Source of the DNA: CAXXXW01 sp963665555
GTDB taxonomy: Bacteria > Pseudomonadota > Alphaproteobacteria > Thalassobaculales > Thalassobaculaceae
Length of the DNA stretch: 64,000 nt
NCBI GenBank assembly: GCA_963665555.2
Contig: OY762308.1
Location: 930,001-994,000 of the forward strand
Direction: 5' to 3'
Part shown: positions 43,233 through 53,243 of the stretch, in pieces
How positions within the stretch are numbered: position 1 is the first letter of the stretch
Layout: each line of letters begins with the position of its first letter
Program-made: the position numbers and the translations under genes
Notes under the pieces: generated by a model
What the model saw: only the letters and a program-made list of their open reading frames with translations
What the model was told of the DNA's origin: nothing
Database searches by the model: none

Positions 43233-44719
43233 GCGCCGGAATCCTCGACCTGTCCGCCGGCGAGATCGCCGCCGCCGTCGCCGCCGGCCGCCTCGGGGCG
43301 GAGGAGGTCGCGCGCGCCTTCCTCGACAGGATCGAGGCCGCGAACCCGGCCGTGAACGCGGTCTGCACCGTCAACCCGCGCGCGCTGGACGATGCCCGCG
43401 CCATCGACCGGCGCCGGGCCGCCGGCGCGCCGCCGCGCCCGCTGGAGGGCGCGCCCTTCCTCGCCAAGGACATCCTGGCGACGAAGGGCCTGCGGACCAC
43501 CTTCGGCTCGCTGCTGCTGGAGCACGATGTCCCGGCGGAGGACGCGGTCGCGGTCGAGCGGCTGCGCGCGGCCGGCGGCGTGCTGCTCGGCAAGACCAAC
43601 ACGCCGGAATTCGCCCACGACGTCCACACCGACAACAGGATTTTCGGGGCCACCCGCAACCCCTGGGACCTCAACGTCACGGCCGGCGGGTCGAGCGGTG
43701 GGTCGGGGGCGGCGGTCGCGGCGGCGATGGCGCCGCTGGCGCTGGGCACCGACCTCGGCGGCTCGATCCGCATTCCGGGGTCGATCAACGGGATCGCCGG
43801 CCTCCGGCCCAGCCCCGGCCGCGTGCCTTTCCACCCGACGGATTACGGCTGGGACACGCTGGTCGAGCATGTGGTCGGGCCGATGGCGCGGAGCGCCGGC
43901 GACCTCGGCCTGGCGATGTCGGCGCTGGCCGGGCCGGACGACCGGGACCCGTCCTCGCTGCCCGACGACGGGACGGACTGGCGCGCCGCCGTCTCGCCCC
44001 CCGCCGGGAGCGCGCCGCTGGCAGGCCGCCGCGCCGCCCTCGTCGGCGACTTCGGCGGCCTTGTCCCGCTCGACGCCGAGGTCGCCGGGCTGGTCCGCGC
44101 CGGCGCGCGCCGCCTGGAGGCGCTCGGCTGCGAAGTGGAGGACGCGCGGTTCGACGCCTCGGACATCCGCGCCATCGTCGGCGGGACGCGCGGCTTCGGC
44201 ATGGTCGCCCGCTACGCCGACCGCTACGACGCCCACGCCGACCTGATGACGCCGCAACTGCTGAACCAGGTCCGCGCGGCGCTCGACCTTTCGGTGCGCG
44301 ACGTGACGCGGGCGGAGCGGCTGCGCACGGCCTACTGGCATCGCGTCCGGCGCTTCATGGAGCGGTTCGACTACATGGTCGCGCCCGTTATCGGCGCGCC
44401 GCCCTTCCGCCTCGACGAGGCGCTGCCGACGACCGTGAACGGCGCGCCGGTGGAGCGGTTCCTCGATGCGTTCCTGTTCGCCTATGTCTTCAGCGTGACC
44501 GGCCTGCCGATCGCGGCCGTTCCGTGCGGGCTTACGGCGTCCGGGTTGCCCGTGGGGATGCAGATCGTCGCGCGCCGGCTGCGCGACGACGAGGCGCTGC
44601 GGGCGGCGGCGGCCTGCGAGGCGGCGCACCCCGAACTCTTCGCGCGCCCGGAAATCGACCCCGCACAGGCGCGACCGATCAGCCCGGACCTGCGGACCAC
44701 CGGCACGGTGATGCGGTAG
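43229..44719 (+). CDS. Amidase (amidase signature family)
   Basis: Second amidase-signature enzyme, 496 residues, only distantly similar to the one at 9699-11045. The triad is intact: FLAKDILATKGL (lysine), AGGSSGGSGAAVAAAM (cis-serine) and LGTDLGGSIRIPGSING (serine nucleophile). The HDVHTDNRIFGATRNPWD loop and C-terminal VTGLPIAAVPCGLTASGLPVG fit aliphatic/aryl amidases rather than GatA; no gatB/gatC is adjacent. The ATG overlaps the SnoaL stop, so both are cotranslated. It is convergent with the SAF-domain dehydrogenase (8 bases apart). Confidence 0.92.
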   Translation: MSAGILDLSAGEIAAAVAAGRLGAEEVARAFLDRIEAANPAVNAVCTVNPRALDDARAIDRRRAAGAPPRPLEGAPFLAKDILATKGLRTTFGSLLLEHDVPAEDAVAVERLRAAGGVLLGKTNTPEFAHDVHTDNRIFGATRNPWDLNVTAGGSSGGSGAAVAAAMAPLALGTDLGGSIRIPGSINGIAGLRPSPGRVPFHPTDYGWDTLVEHVVGPMARSAGDLGLAMSALAGPDDRDPSSLPDDGTDWRAAVSPPAGSAPLAGRRAALVGDFGGLVPLDAEVAGLVRAGARRLEALGCEVEDARFDASDIRAIVGGTRGFGMVARYADRYDAHADLMTPQLLNQVRAALDLSVRDVTRAERLRTAYWHRVRRFMERFDYMVAPVIGAPPFRLDEALPTTVNGAPVERFLDAFLFAYVFSVTGLPIAAVPCGLTASGLPVGMQIVARRLRDDEALRAAAACEAAHPELFARPEIDPAQARPISPDLRTTGTVMR

Positions 44720-44727
44720 GGAAGGGG

Positions 44728-46044
44728 CTACGCGGCCGCGGCGGCGGGGGCGAAGCGGCGCTCCATGTCGCGGCGGGCGCGGACGGCGGCGTCGGCCTCG
44801 TCGATGTCCACGTCGGCCCAGCGCACAGCGCCGCCGGCGGGGACGGCGCGGCGCAGGCGCACGCCCTGGGCGAGGCCGATCGGCAGCCGGCCCTCGGCCA
44901 GCGAGCGCCCGGCCGGGACCAGCTTGCCCCACACCGTCGCTCCGCCCTCGCCGTCCAGGACCTCGCCCGCCGCGAGGTCGCGCTTGGCGGTCGCGGCGAC
45001 ATCGCCCCGGAAGCCGCGCGTCATGCCCGTCGGCTTGCCGAGCAGGGCGGCGGCGAGGACCGAGATCGAAACCTCCAGGCCGATCATGTGGAACGGCTTG
45101 TACATGGCGGAGTAGCGGCCGGTGGCGTCGGTGTTCATGCCGTACTCGCGGAAGCAGGCCGCCGCGTAATCGTTCGTGGCTTCGAGCGTCACGTACACGC
45201 CCCAGCGCAAATCCTTGAAAACCGGGCGGCCGTCCCGCTCGACGGAGGACACGACCTCGACCTGCCCCCGGCTCTCCAGCACGCCTCCGTCGGCGCGCGG
45301 GCGCAGGATCGCGGCCAGGTCGTCCATGCCGCAGGGCGGGAAGGCGAGGCCGTCCGGCGGCGGGGCGAGGCCGCAGGCGTTGGCGATCGCCGCCATCTCC
45401 AGCCCCGATTTGGTGCCGTCGAGGAAGGAGTTGAACATCTTGCTGTTCATCCGCCCGGCGGCCGCCTGTTCGGCGGTCAGGCCGTAATAGTCCCACACCG
45501 TGTCCGGCGTGGAGGCGTGGAAGACCGGCAGGTATTTCGTCCCCTTGCCGGCGGCCACCACCTCGAAGCCGCAGCAGCGCGCCCATTCCACCAGTTCGCA
45601 GACCAGCGCCGGCTGGTCGCCGTAGGCCATCGAATAGACGATTCCGGCCGAGCGCGCCTCCTCGGCCAGCAGCGGGCCGGCCAGCACATCGGCCTCCACA
45701 TTCGCCATGACGACATGCTTGCCGGCCGCGAAGGCGGCGCGGGCGTGGGCGATTCCGGCGGGCGGGTGGCCGGTCGCCTCCAGCACGACATCCACGTCGT
45801 CGCGGGCGATGGCGCGGGCCGCGTCCTCGTCGAAATCCGTCGCGGCGATCCGCGCCTCGCTCCAGCCGGCGGCGCGGCAGGCCTCGCGGGCCGCGTCCGG
45901 GCGCAGGTCGGCGACGACGGGAACCTCCAGCCCCGGCGTCGCCGGGACCCGGTTCAGGAACATGGAGCCGAACTTGCCCGCGCCCACCAGGCAGGCGCGG
46001 ACGGGCCGCCCGGCCGCCGCCCGCGCGGCCAGTTCGGCGTGCAT
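44728..46044 (-). CDS. NAD(P)-dependent dehydrogenase with SAF domain (homoserine-dehydrogenase-like)
   Basis: The 438 residues begin with a Rossmann domain (RACLVGAGKFGSMFLNRV; G-x-G-x-x-G) and end with an SAF domain (about 345-415, AGEVLDGEGGATVWGKLVPAG). This arrangement is found in a COG4091-type family related to homoserine dehydrogenase; members are implicated in sugar-acid and antifreeze-like metabolism. The middle part (CCGFEVVAAGKGTKYLPVFH, EYGMNTDATGRYSAMYKPFHMIG) is characteristic. Start chosen at ATG 46044; an adjacent GTG at 46050 is equally possible. Its position 27 bases behind the PhyH gene suggests a shared operon. Confidence 0.82.
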   Translation of the reverse strand: MHAELAARAAAGRPVRACLVGAGKFGSMFLNRVPATPGLEVPVVADLRPDAAREACRAAGWSEARIAATDFDEDAARAIARDDVDVVLEATGHPPAGIAHARAAFAAGKHVVMANVEADVLAGPLLAEEARSAGIVYSMAYGDQPALVCELVEWARCCGFEVVAAGKGTKYLPVFHASTPDTVWDYYGLTAEQAAAGRMNSKMFNSFLDGTKSGLEMAAIANACGLAPPPDGLAFPPCGMDDLAAILRPRADGGVLESRGQVEVVSSVERDGRPVFKDLRWGVYVTLEATNDYAAACFREYGMNTDATGRYSAMYKPFHMIGLEVSISVLAAALLGKPTGMTRGFRGDVAATAKRDLAAGEVLDGEGGATVWGKLVPAGRSLAEGRLPIGLAQGVRLRRAVPAGGAVRWADVDIDEADAAVRARRDMERRFAPAAAAA

Positions 46045-46071
46045 GAACACGGCGCGGGCCGGCCCGGCGCG

Positions 46072-46872
46072 CTATTCGGCGGCGGCGCGCGGCCGCTCGA
46101 CCAGCGCCTCGAGGCAGTCGTCCGCCAGCGCCTCGATCGGCGCGAAGTCGCGGTGCGCGATCCACTCCGCCCGCTTGAAGCGGCGGATGTGGTTATCGAC
46201 GTGGCAGAGCGACAGGTAGACGATGGTGCGCGGGAGCGGCCCGATATTCGGCGGGCTGGCGTGGGCCAGCAGGGAGGAGAACATCAACATGCTGCCCGCC
46301 GGCCCGGTCGGCGCGACGCAGCCGCCGCGTTCGGCCAGCTTCGTCACCGTCTCGCGGTCCAGCGTCCACAGCGGGTAGCTGGTGGTCTCCAGGTCGTGGC
46401 TCGCCTCGATCACGCCCAGCTTGTGGCTGCCCGGCAGGAACAGCAGCGGCCCGTTCGCGGCCGTCACATCGTCGAGGAAGACGGCGATGTTCATCGCGCG
46501 CGGCTCCGGCATCCCGTCGTCGCGGTGCCAGACGCCGAAATCCTGGTGCCATTGCCAGATTTCGCCGTCGAAGGGCGCCTTGGCGTTGATCTTGTACTGG
46601 TGCATGTAGACGCGCCCGCCCAGCACCTGCTCGACCGGCTCCAGCAGCCGGGGATGGGCGGCGAGGCGGCCGTGCGCCTCGCTGTACCTGTGGGCGGCGA
46701 AGGCGGTGCGCGCGACGCCCGAACTCTCGCGCCAGACCTCCTCGCGCTCCATGGCGTAAACCTCGTCCGCCGCCGCGCGCAGGACTTGCGTCTCCCCGGC
46801 GGAGAACAGGCCGGGCAGGAAGAGGTAGCCTTCCTCGTCGAACCGGCGCAGCTGTTCGTCGGTCAGTCTCAT
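46072..46872 (-). CDS. Phytanoyl-CoA dioxygenase family protein
   Basis: Fe(II)/2-oxoglutarate dioxygenase of the PhyH type, 266 residues. The iron-binding H-x-D is in WQWHQDFGVWHRDDG, the distal histidine in LLAHASPPN and the 2-oxoglutarate arginine in PLPRTIVYLSL. YMHQYKINAKAPFDGEIW is a typical family strand. ATG 46872 (MRLTDEQLRRFDEEGYLFLPG) has a GGAGG site before it. Bacterial PhyH proteins hydroxylate ectoine, amino acids, phosphonates and others; the substrate here is unknown. It lies 60 bases behind the DUF364 gene on the same strand and may be part of the formate dehydrogenase transcript. Confidence 0.88.
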   Translation of the reverse strand: MRLTDEQLRRFDEEGYLFLPGLFSAGETQVLRAAADEVYAMEREEVWRESSGVARTAFAAHRYSEAHGRLAAHPRLLEPVEQVLGGRVYMHQYKINAKAPFDGEIWQWHQDFGVWHRDDGMPEPRAMNIAVFLDDVTAANGPLLFLPGSHKLGVIEASHDLETTSYPLWTLDRETVTKLAERGGCVAPTGPAGSMLMFSSLLAHASPPNIGPLPRTIVYLSLCHVDNHIRRFKRAEWIAHRDFAPIEALADDCLEALVERPRAAAE

Positions 46873-46932
46873 CGCGCGTCCCTCCGTGGCGTGCCTGGCG
46901 AGCGCGGAGCATAGCGCGGCGCGCCGGCCCAC

Positions 46933-47676
46933 TCAACCGCCGCGGCCCGCCTCCAGCACCGCGTCGCGGCCGAAGCGGCGCAGCGCGCGGGCGCCGGCCC
47001 CCTCGGCGACGGCGCGGCGCAGGCCGGCCGGATCGGTCGCGACGAAGCCGGCGAGGCGGTCGATCCCGCGCGGGAAGAAAACGGCGGGGGCGAGCGGCGT
47101 TCCCGGCCCGACCAGCGTCGTATGCGCGCCGCCCGCCAGCGCCAGCAGGCCGGCCAGGCTCCCGTTCGCCCAGGCCGAGGCGGTGACGACCAGCCGCGCG
47201 CAGCCCGGCACGGCCTCCGGGGCCGCGTCGGCCGGCAGGTCGCCGGGGCCGGGATCGCGCTCCAGCACCGTCGCGCCGGGCAGCCGCGCGTCGAGGCCGG
47301 GGAAGCGGCCGACCGCGACCGTCCGCCCCTCCGGCGCGCCGTCGGGCGGGTCGAGGCCGTTGCCGCCCGGCGCGGCGAGGTCGTAGCGCGCGAGGCCGGC
47401 GTTGACGGCGGCGCAGCCGATGGCGCGCTCGTAAGGGTTGGCGGAGCGCGCCAGCGAGGCGAGCGCGCGCAGCGTCCGGCCGGCGTAGCTCCCGGTCTCC
47501 GGCGTCGTCCGCGCCCCGCCGCGCCCGCGCGCCGGCGTGGCCGAAAGCCCGCACCCCTCCGCCGCCTCCACCAGCGTCCAGTTCCACCCGACCACAACCG
47601 CCCGCGCCGCCCCCTCCGGCAGGCCGCGGACCAGTTCGTCCAGCGCCAGCACCGGGGGAAGGGAGGGCGCGGTCAC
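46933..47676 (-). CDS. DUF364 family protein (putative metal-chelation domain)
   Basis: The 247-residue protein begins at GTG 47676, overlapping the formate dehydrogenase stop (GTGA). The N-terminal part (DELVRGLPEGAARAVVVGWNWTLVEAAEGCGLSATPARG) and the Rossmann-like C-terminal part (TVAVGRFPGLDARL, ARLVVTASAWANGSLAGLL) are typical of DUF4213/DUF364 proteins, a family proposed to chelate heavy metals (quoted in short pieces: GWNWTLVEAAEGCGLSATP). In this position it is the only accessory gene behind a molybdenum or tungsten enzyme, so a cofactor or metal role is plausible but unproven. No FdhD is visible in the window. Confidence 0.78.
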   Translation of the reverse strand: MTAPSLPPVLALDELVRGLPEGAARAVVVGWNWTLVEAAEGCGLSATPARGRGGARTTPETGSYAGRTLRALASLARSANPYERAIGCAAVNAGLARYDLAAPGGNGLDPPDGAPEGRTVAVGRFPGLDARLPGATVLERDPGPGDLPADAAPEAVPGCARLVVTASAWANGSLAGLLALAGGAHTTLVGPGTPLAPAVFFPRGIDRLAGFVATDPAGLRRAVAEGAGARALRRFGRDAVLEAGRGG

Positions 47677-50449
47677 TCCGCCGCCGCGGCCGGGCGGGCG
47701 GGGCGTTCCGCCGGCTCCAGGCGGACGGCGGCGAATTTGAGTTCGGGGATTTTGCCGAACGGGTCGAGCGCCGGGTTGGTGAGCATGTTGGCCGGCGCCT
47801 CGACATAGCAGAAGGGGACGAACACCACCCCCTCCGGCATCGCGGCGTCGGCGCGGGCGGCGAGTTCGATCTCGCCCCGGCGCGTCGAAAGGCGCACGAG
47901 GTCGCCGGGGCGCAGGCCGCGGCGCGTCAGGTCCTCCGGCGAGACATGCGCGTGCGGCTCCGGCTCCAGCGCGTCGAGCACGCCGGCGCGGCGCGTCATC
48001 GCGCCGGTGTGCCAGTGCTCCAGCACCCGCCCGGTGGTCAGCACCAGCGGGTAGTCGTCGTCCGGCGTCTCGTCCGGGGGGAGGATTTCGCAGGGGACCA
48101 GCTTGCCGCGCCCGCTCGCCGTCGGGAAGCCGTCGCCGAAAATCACCGACCGGCCCTCGGACTCCTCGTCGTCGCAGGGATAGGTGACCGCGCCCTCGCG
48201 CTCCAGCCGCTCCCAGGTGATGCCGTTGAGCGAGGGCATCACCAGGCGCATCTCGGCGAACACATCGGCCGGGCCGGCGTAATTCCAGTCCAGCCCCATG
48301 CGGCGCGCGATTTCCTGGACGATCCACCAGTCCGGGCGCGCGTCGCCCGGCGGGTCGACCGCCTTGCGGCCCATCTGCACCCGCCGGTCGGTGTTGGTGA
48401 AGGTGCCGTCCTTCTCCGGGAAGGCGGTGGCCGGCAGCACCACATCGGCGAAGGCCGCCGTCTCCGTCAGGAACAGGTCCTGCACCACCAGGTGCTCCAG
48501 GCGGGACAGCGCCTCGCGCGTGTGGTTCTGGTCGGGATCCGACATCGCCGGGTTCTCGCCCATGACATAGCAGCCCTTGATCCGGCGCTCGTGCATCGCG
48601 TCGGCGATCTCCACCACGGTCAGGCCCTTCTCGCGGTCGAGCGGCGTGTCCCAGAACGCCTCCCAGCGCGCGATCTGGTCCGGGTCGTCCACCGGCTTGT
48701 AGTCGGGATAGACCATCGGGATCAGCCCGGCGTCGGACGCGCCCTGGACGTTGTTCTGGCCGCGCAGCGGGTGCAGCCCGGTGCCCGGCCGGCCGACATG
48801 GCCGCACAGCAGCGCCAGCGCGATCAGGCAGCGGGCGTTGTCGGTGCCGTGCGTGTGCTGCGAGACGCCCATTCCCCAGAAGATAATCGCGCTTTCGGCC
48901 TTGGCGTAGAGCCGCGCGATCTCGCGGATGCGCCCGGCCTCGATGCCGCAGATCGCCGACATGCGCTCCGGCGTGAAGCCGGCCGTGCGGGCGCGAAGCG
49001 CCTCGAACCCCTCGGTGAAACCCTCGACGTACTGGCGGTCGTAAAGCTCCTCCGCGACGATCGTGTTGATCATCCCGTTCAGCATGGCGACATCGGAGCC
49101 GGGCCGGAAGCGGATTGTGTGCGTGGCGTGGCGCGCCAGCGCCTGGCCCACCGGGTCCATCACCACCAGTTTCGCGCCGGCCCGGGCCGCGTTCTTCACG
49201 AAGGTGGCGGCGACCGGGTGGTTCACCGTCGGGTTGGCGCCGATGACGACGATGACCTCGGCGTTGGCGGCCTCGGCGAAGGGCGCGGTGACGGCGCCGG
49301 AGCCGATCGTCTCCATCAGCGCGGCGACGGAGGACGCGTGGCACAGCCGCGTGCAGTGGTCCACGTTGTTGGTGCCGAAGCCGGTCCGCACCAGCTTCTG
49401 CACCAGGTAGGCCTCCTCGTTCGACCCCTTGGCGGAGCCGAATCCGGCGAGCGCGCCGCCGCCGTCGCGGTCCCGGATCGCCCGCAGCCCGGACGCCGCG
49501 CGGTCCAGCGCCTCCTCCCAGGTCGCCTCGCGGAAATGCGTCGAGGGATCGGACGGGTCGATGGGGAGCGAGGCGGCGCGCGGCGCGTCGTCGCGCCGAA
49601 TCAAGGGGACGGTCAGCCGTTCCGGGCTGTGCGCGTAGTCGAAGCCGTAGCGGCCCTTGACGCAGAGCCGGCCGCGGTTGGCCGGCCCGTGCCGCCCCTC
49701 GACGGACAGGATGCGCTCGTCCTTCACGTTGAAGGTCAGCTGGCAGCCGACGCCGCAATAGGGGCAGAGGCTGTCCACCTTGCGGTCGGGCGCGTGGGCG
49801 AAGACGCCGTTCGCGTCCAGTTCGCTTTTCGGCATCAGCGCGCCGGTGGGGCAGGCCTGCACGCATTCGCCGCAGCCGACGCAGGTGCTGGCCCCCATGT
49901 CGTCGCCGAGGTCGAAGACGATATGCGCGCCGGGGCCGCGCCCGGCCATGCCGATCACATCGTTCGCCTGCACCTCGCGGCAGGCGCGCACGCAGAGGCC
50001 GCACTGGATGCAGGCGTCCATGTTGACGGCGATGGCGGGGTGGCTCGAATCCGGCGCCGGGCGTTCGTGGGCCGGGAAGCGGCCGGCTTCGATCCCGGCC
50101 GCCTCGGAGAACCGCCAGAAGGTCGAGGCGGGATCGCGCGCCGCCGCCTTTTCCGGCTGGTCCGCCATCAGCAGCTCCAGCACCATGGCGCGCGACGCCT
50201 CGGCGCGGGCGGAATCGGTTCGCACATCCATGCCGGGCGCGGGCTGGCGGATGCAGGAGGCGGCGAGCACGCGCTCCCCCTCGATCTCCACCATGCAGGC
50301 GCGGCAGTTGCCGTCCGGGCGGTAGCTGTCCGCCGGCTTGTGGCAGAGATGGGGGATTTCCACGCCGTGCCGTTCGGCGGCGCTCCAGATGGTCTCGCCC
50401 GGCGCGGCCGCGACCTCGCGTCCGTCCAGTCGGAAAACGACGCCCTCTG

Positions 50450-50453
<4 letters not shown>
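47673..50453 (-). CDS. fdsA: NAD-dependent formate dehydrogenase alpha subunit
   Basis: Molybdenum (or tungsten) catalytic subunit oxidising formate to CO2. The 926 residues contain an N-terminal 2Fe-2S ferredoxin domain (CHKPADSYRPDGNCRACMVEIEG, cysteines about 38-56), the NuoG-like 4Fe-4S pairs (CIQCGLCVRACREV, CVGCGECVQACPTG), the 4Fe-4S site CPYCGVGCQLTF and the bis-MGD domains. The catalytic residue is cysteine in VDHCTRLCHASS, the position of selenocysteine in E. coli FdhF. The order matches the soluble, NAD-linked FdsA type. ATG 50453 overlaps the upstream fdsB stop. C-terminal MGD-binding block includes GRVLEHWHTGAMTRR. Confidence 0.95.
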
Positions 50454-52237
<1,784 letters not shown>

Positions 52238-52277
52238 GTCTGCTTTCCCGTCGCGGCTCGCGGAACCCGAAACTAAC

Positions 52278-52344
52278 CGCCCGATACTAGCCCGGAGCTG
52301 TCGCGTTGGCGACGGCGTTGCGCGCCCGGCGCCGCTATCGGGCG
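52278..52344 (-). promoter_or_regulatory. Divergent formate-operon promoter with inverted repeat
   Basis: On the minus strand a TCGCCA (-35; plus 52307-52312), a 17-base spacer and TAGTAT (-10; plus 52284-52289) precede fdsB. A 9-base perfect inverted repeat (CGCCCGATA at 52278-52286, TATCGGGCG at 52336-52344) overlaps this -10 with one arm and lies upstream of the cupin gene with the other. It is a candidate operator controlling the formate operon and possibly the divergent cupin gene. Confidence 0.4.
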
Positions 52345-52457
52345 ATTTTCCCCCGCCGCGGCCCGGAACGGGGCCGCCCGCGCGCCGCCGGCCGGCTTGC
52401 GCGGGCGGCGGGAACGGGCTATGCGCGGGGATCGGATCGACCGGCCGGAGCCCCGCC

Positions 52458-53234
52458 ATGCCCTTCGTCACCGCCGCCGGGGACGCCCGCGCCGCGCGCA
52501 AGCCGGTCGAGGTGAACGGCCGCGTCTACTGGCTCCATCCCTATGTCGGCTCCGCGCCGCGCCGGGGCGCCTACGAGCCGGGGAACGAGGCGCACGACGA
52601 CGGCCTGCCGCAGGGCTTCCTGGTCGCGCAGCCGGCGGGCGCGGTCACGCCGCCGCATTTCCACGACCACGAGCAGTTCCAGGTCGTCGTGGGCGGCGGC
52701 GGCCATGTCGGCAAGAAGCCGGCGCTGCCGCTTTCGGTGCACTACGCCGGCGGCCACACGCCCTACGGCCCGATAACGGCCGGCCCGGAGGGCATCCTGT
52801 ATTTCACGCTCCGTTCGCGCTGGGACGCCGGGGCGAAATACATGCCGGCGTCGCGCGACCGGCTGAGGCCGGTCCGGCGGCGCCACCGGCTGGCCGGCGG
52901 CGTTCCCGTCCCGGACGCGGCGGCGCTGCGCGCGCCCGGCCCGGCGGAGCGGTTCGAGGCGATGGAGCCGGACGCCGAGGGCGTGTGCGCCGTCCTCCAC
53001 CGCATTCCGCCGGGCGAAACGGCGGCGCTGGAGACGCCGGTCGAGGCGGGCGGGCAGTACGCCATCGTCGTCGCCGGCGCGCTGGAGGGGGAGGGGCGGT
53101 CGCTGCCCCGGCTCTCCGGCCTCTACCGCTTCCGGAACGAGCCGCCGCTCTCCGCCACCGCCGGCCCCGAAGGCGCCGCGGTGCTGACAATGCAGTTCTC
53201 GAACGCCGACCCGGCCCCGCCCGGCGGCGCGTGA
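52458..53234 (+). CDS. Cupin-fold protein
   Basis: The 258 residues have a cupin-like metal site: HFHDHEQFQVVVGGGGHVG (H-x-H-x(2)-E spacing) around residues 70-85, and a second, weaker cupin-like half (EGVCAVLHRIPPGETAALETPVEAGGQYAIVVAG) from about 175. Thus probably a bicupin. A possible steroid-, quercetin- or sugar-modifying enzyme; function unresolved. ATG 52458 (MPFVTAAGD) follows CCGGAGCC. It lies 9 bases before the hydantoinase A gene and is likely in that operon. Confidence 0.75.
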   Translation: MPFVTAAGDARAARKPVEVNGRVYWLHPYVGSAPRRGAYEPGNEAHDDGLPQGFLVAQPAGAVTPPHFHDHEQFQVVVGGGGHVGKKPALPLSVHYAGGHTPYGPITAGPEGILYFTLRSRWDAGAKYMPASRDRLRPVRRRHRLAGGVPVPDAAALRAPGPAERFEAMEPDAEGVCAVLHRIPPGETAALETPVEAGGQYAIVVAGALEGEGRSLPRLSGLYRFRNEPPLSATAGPEGAAVLTMQFSNADPAPPGGA

Positions 53235-53243
53235 GGGCGGGCG

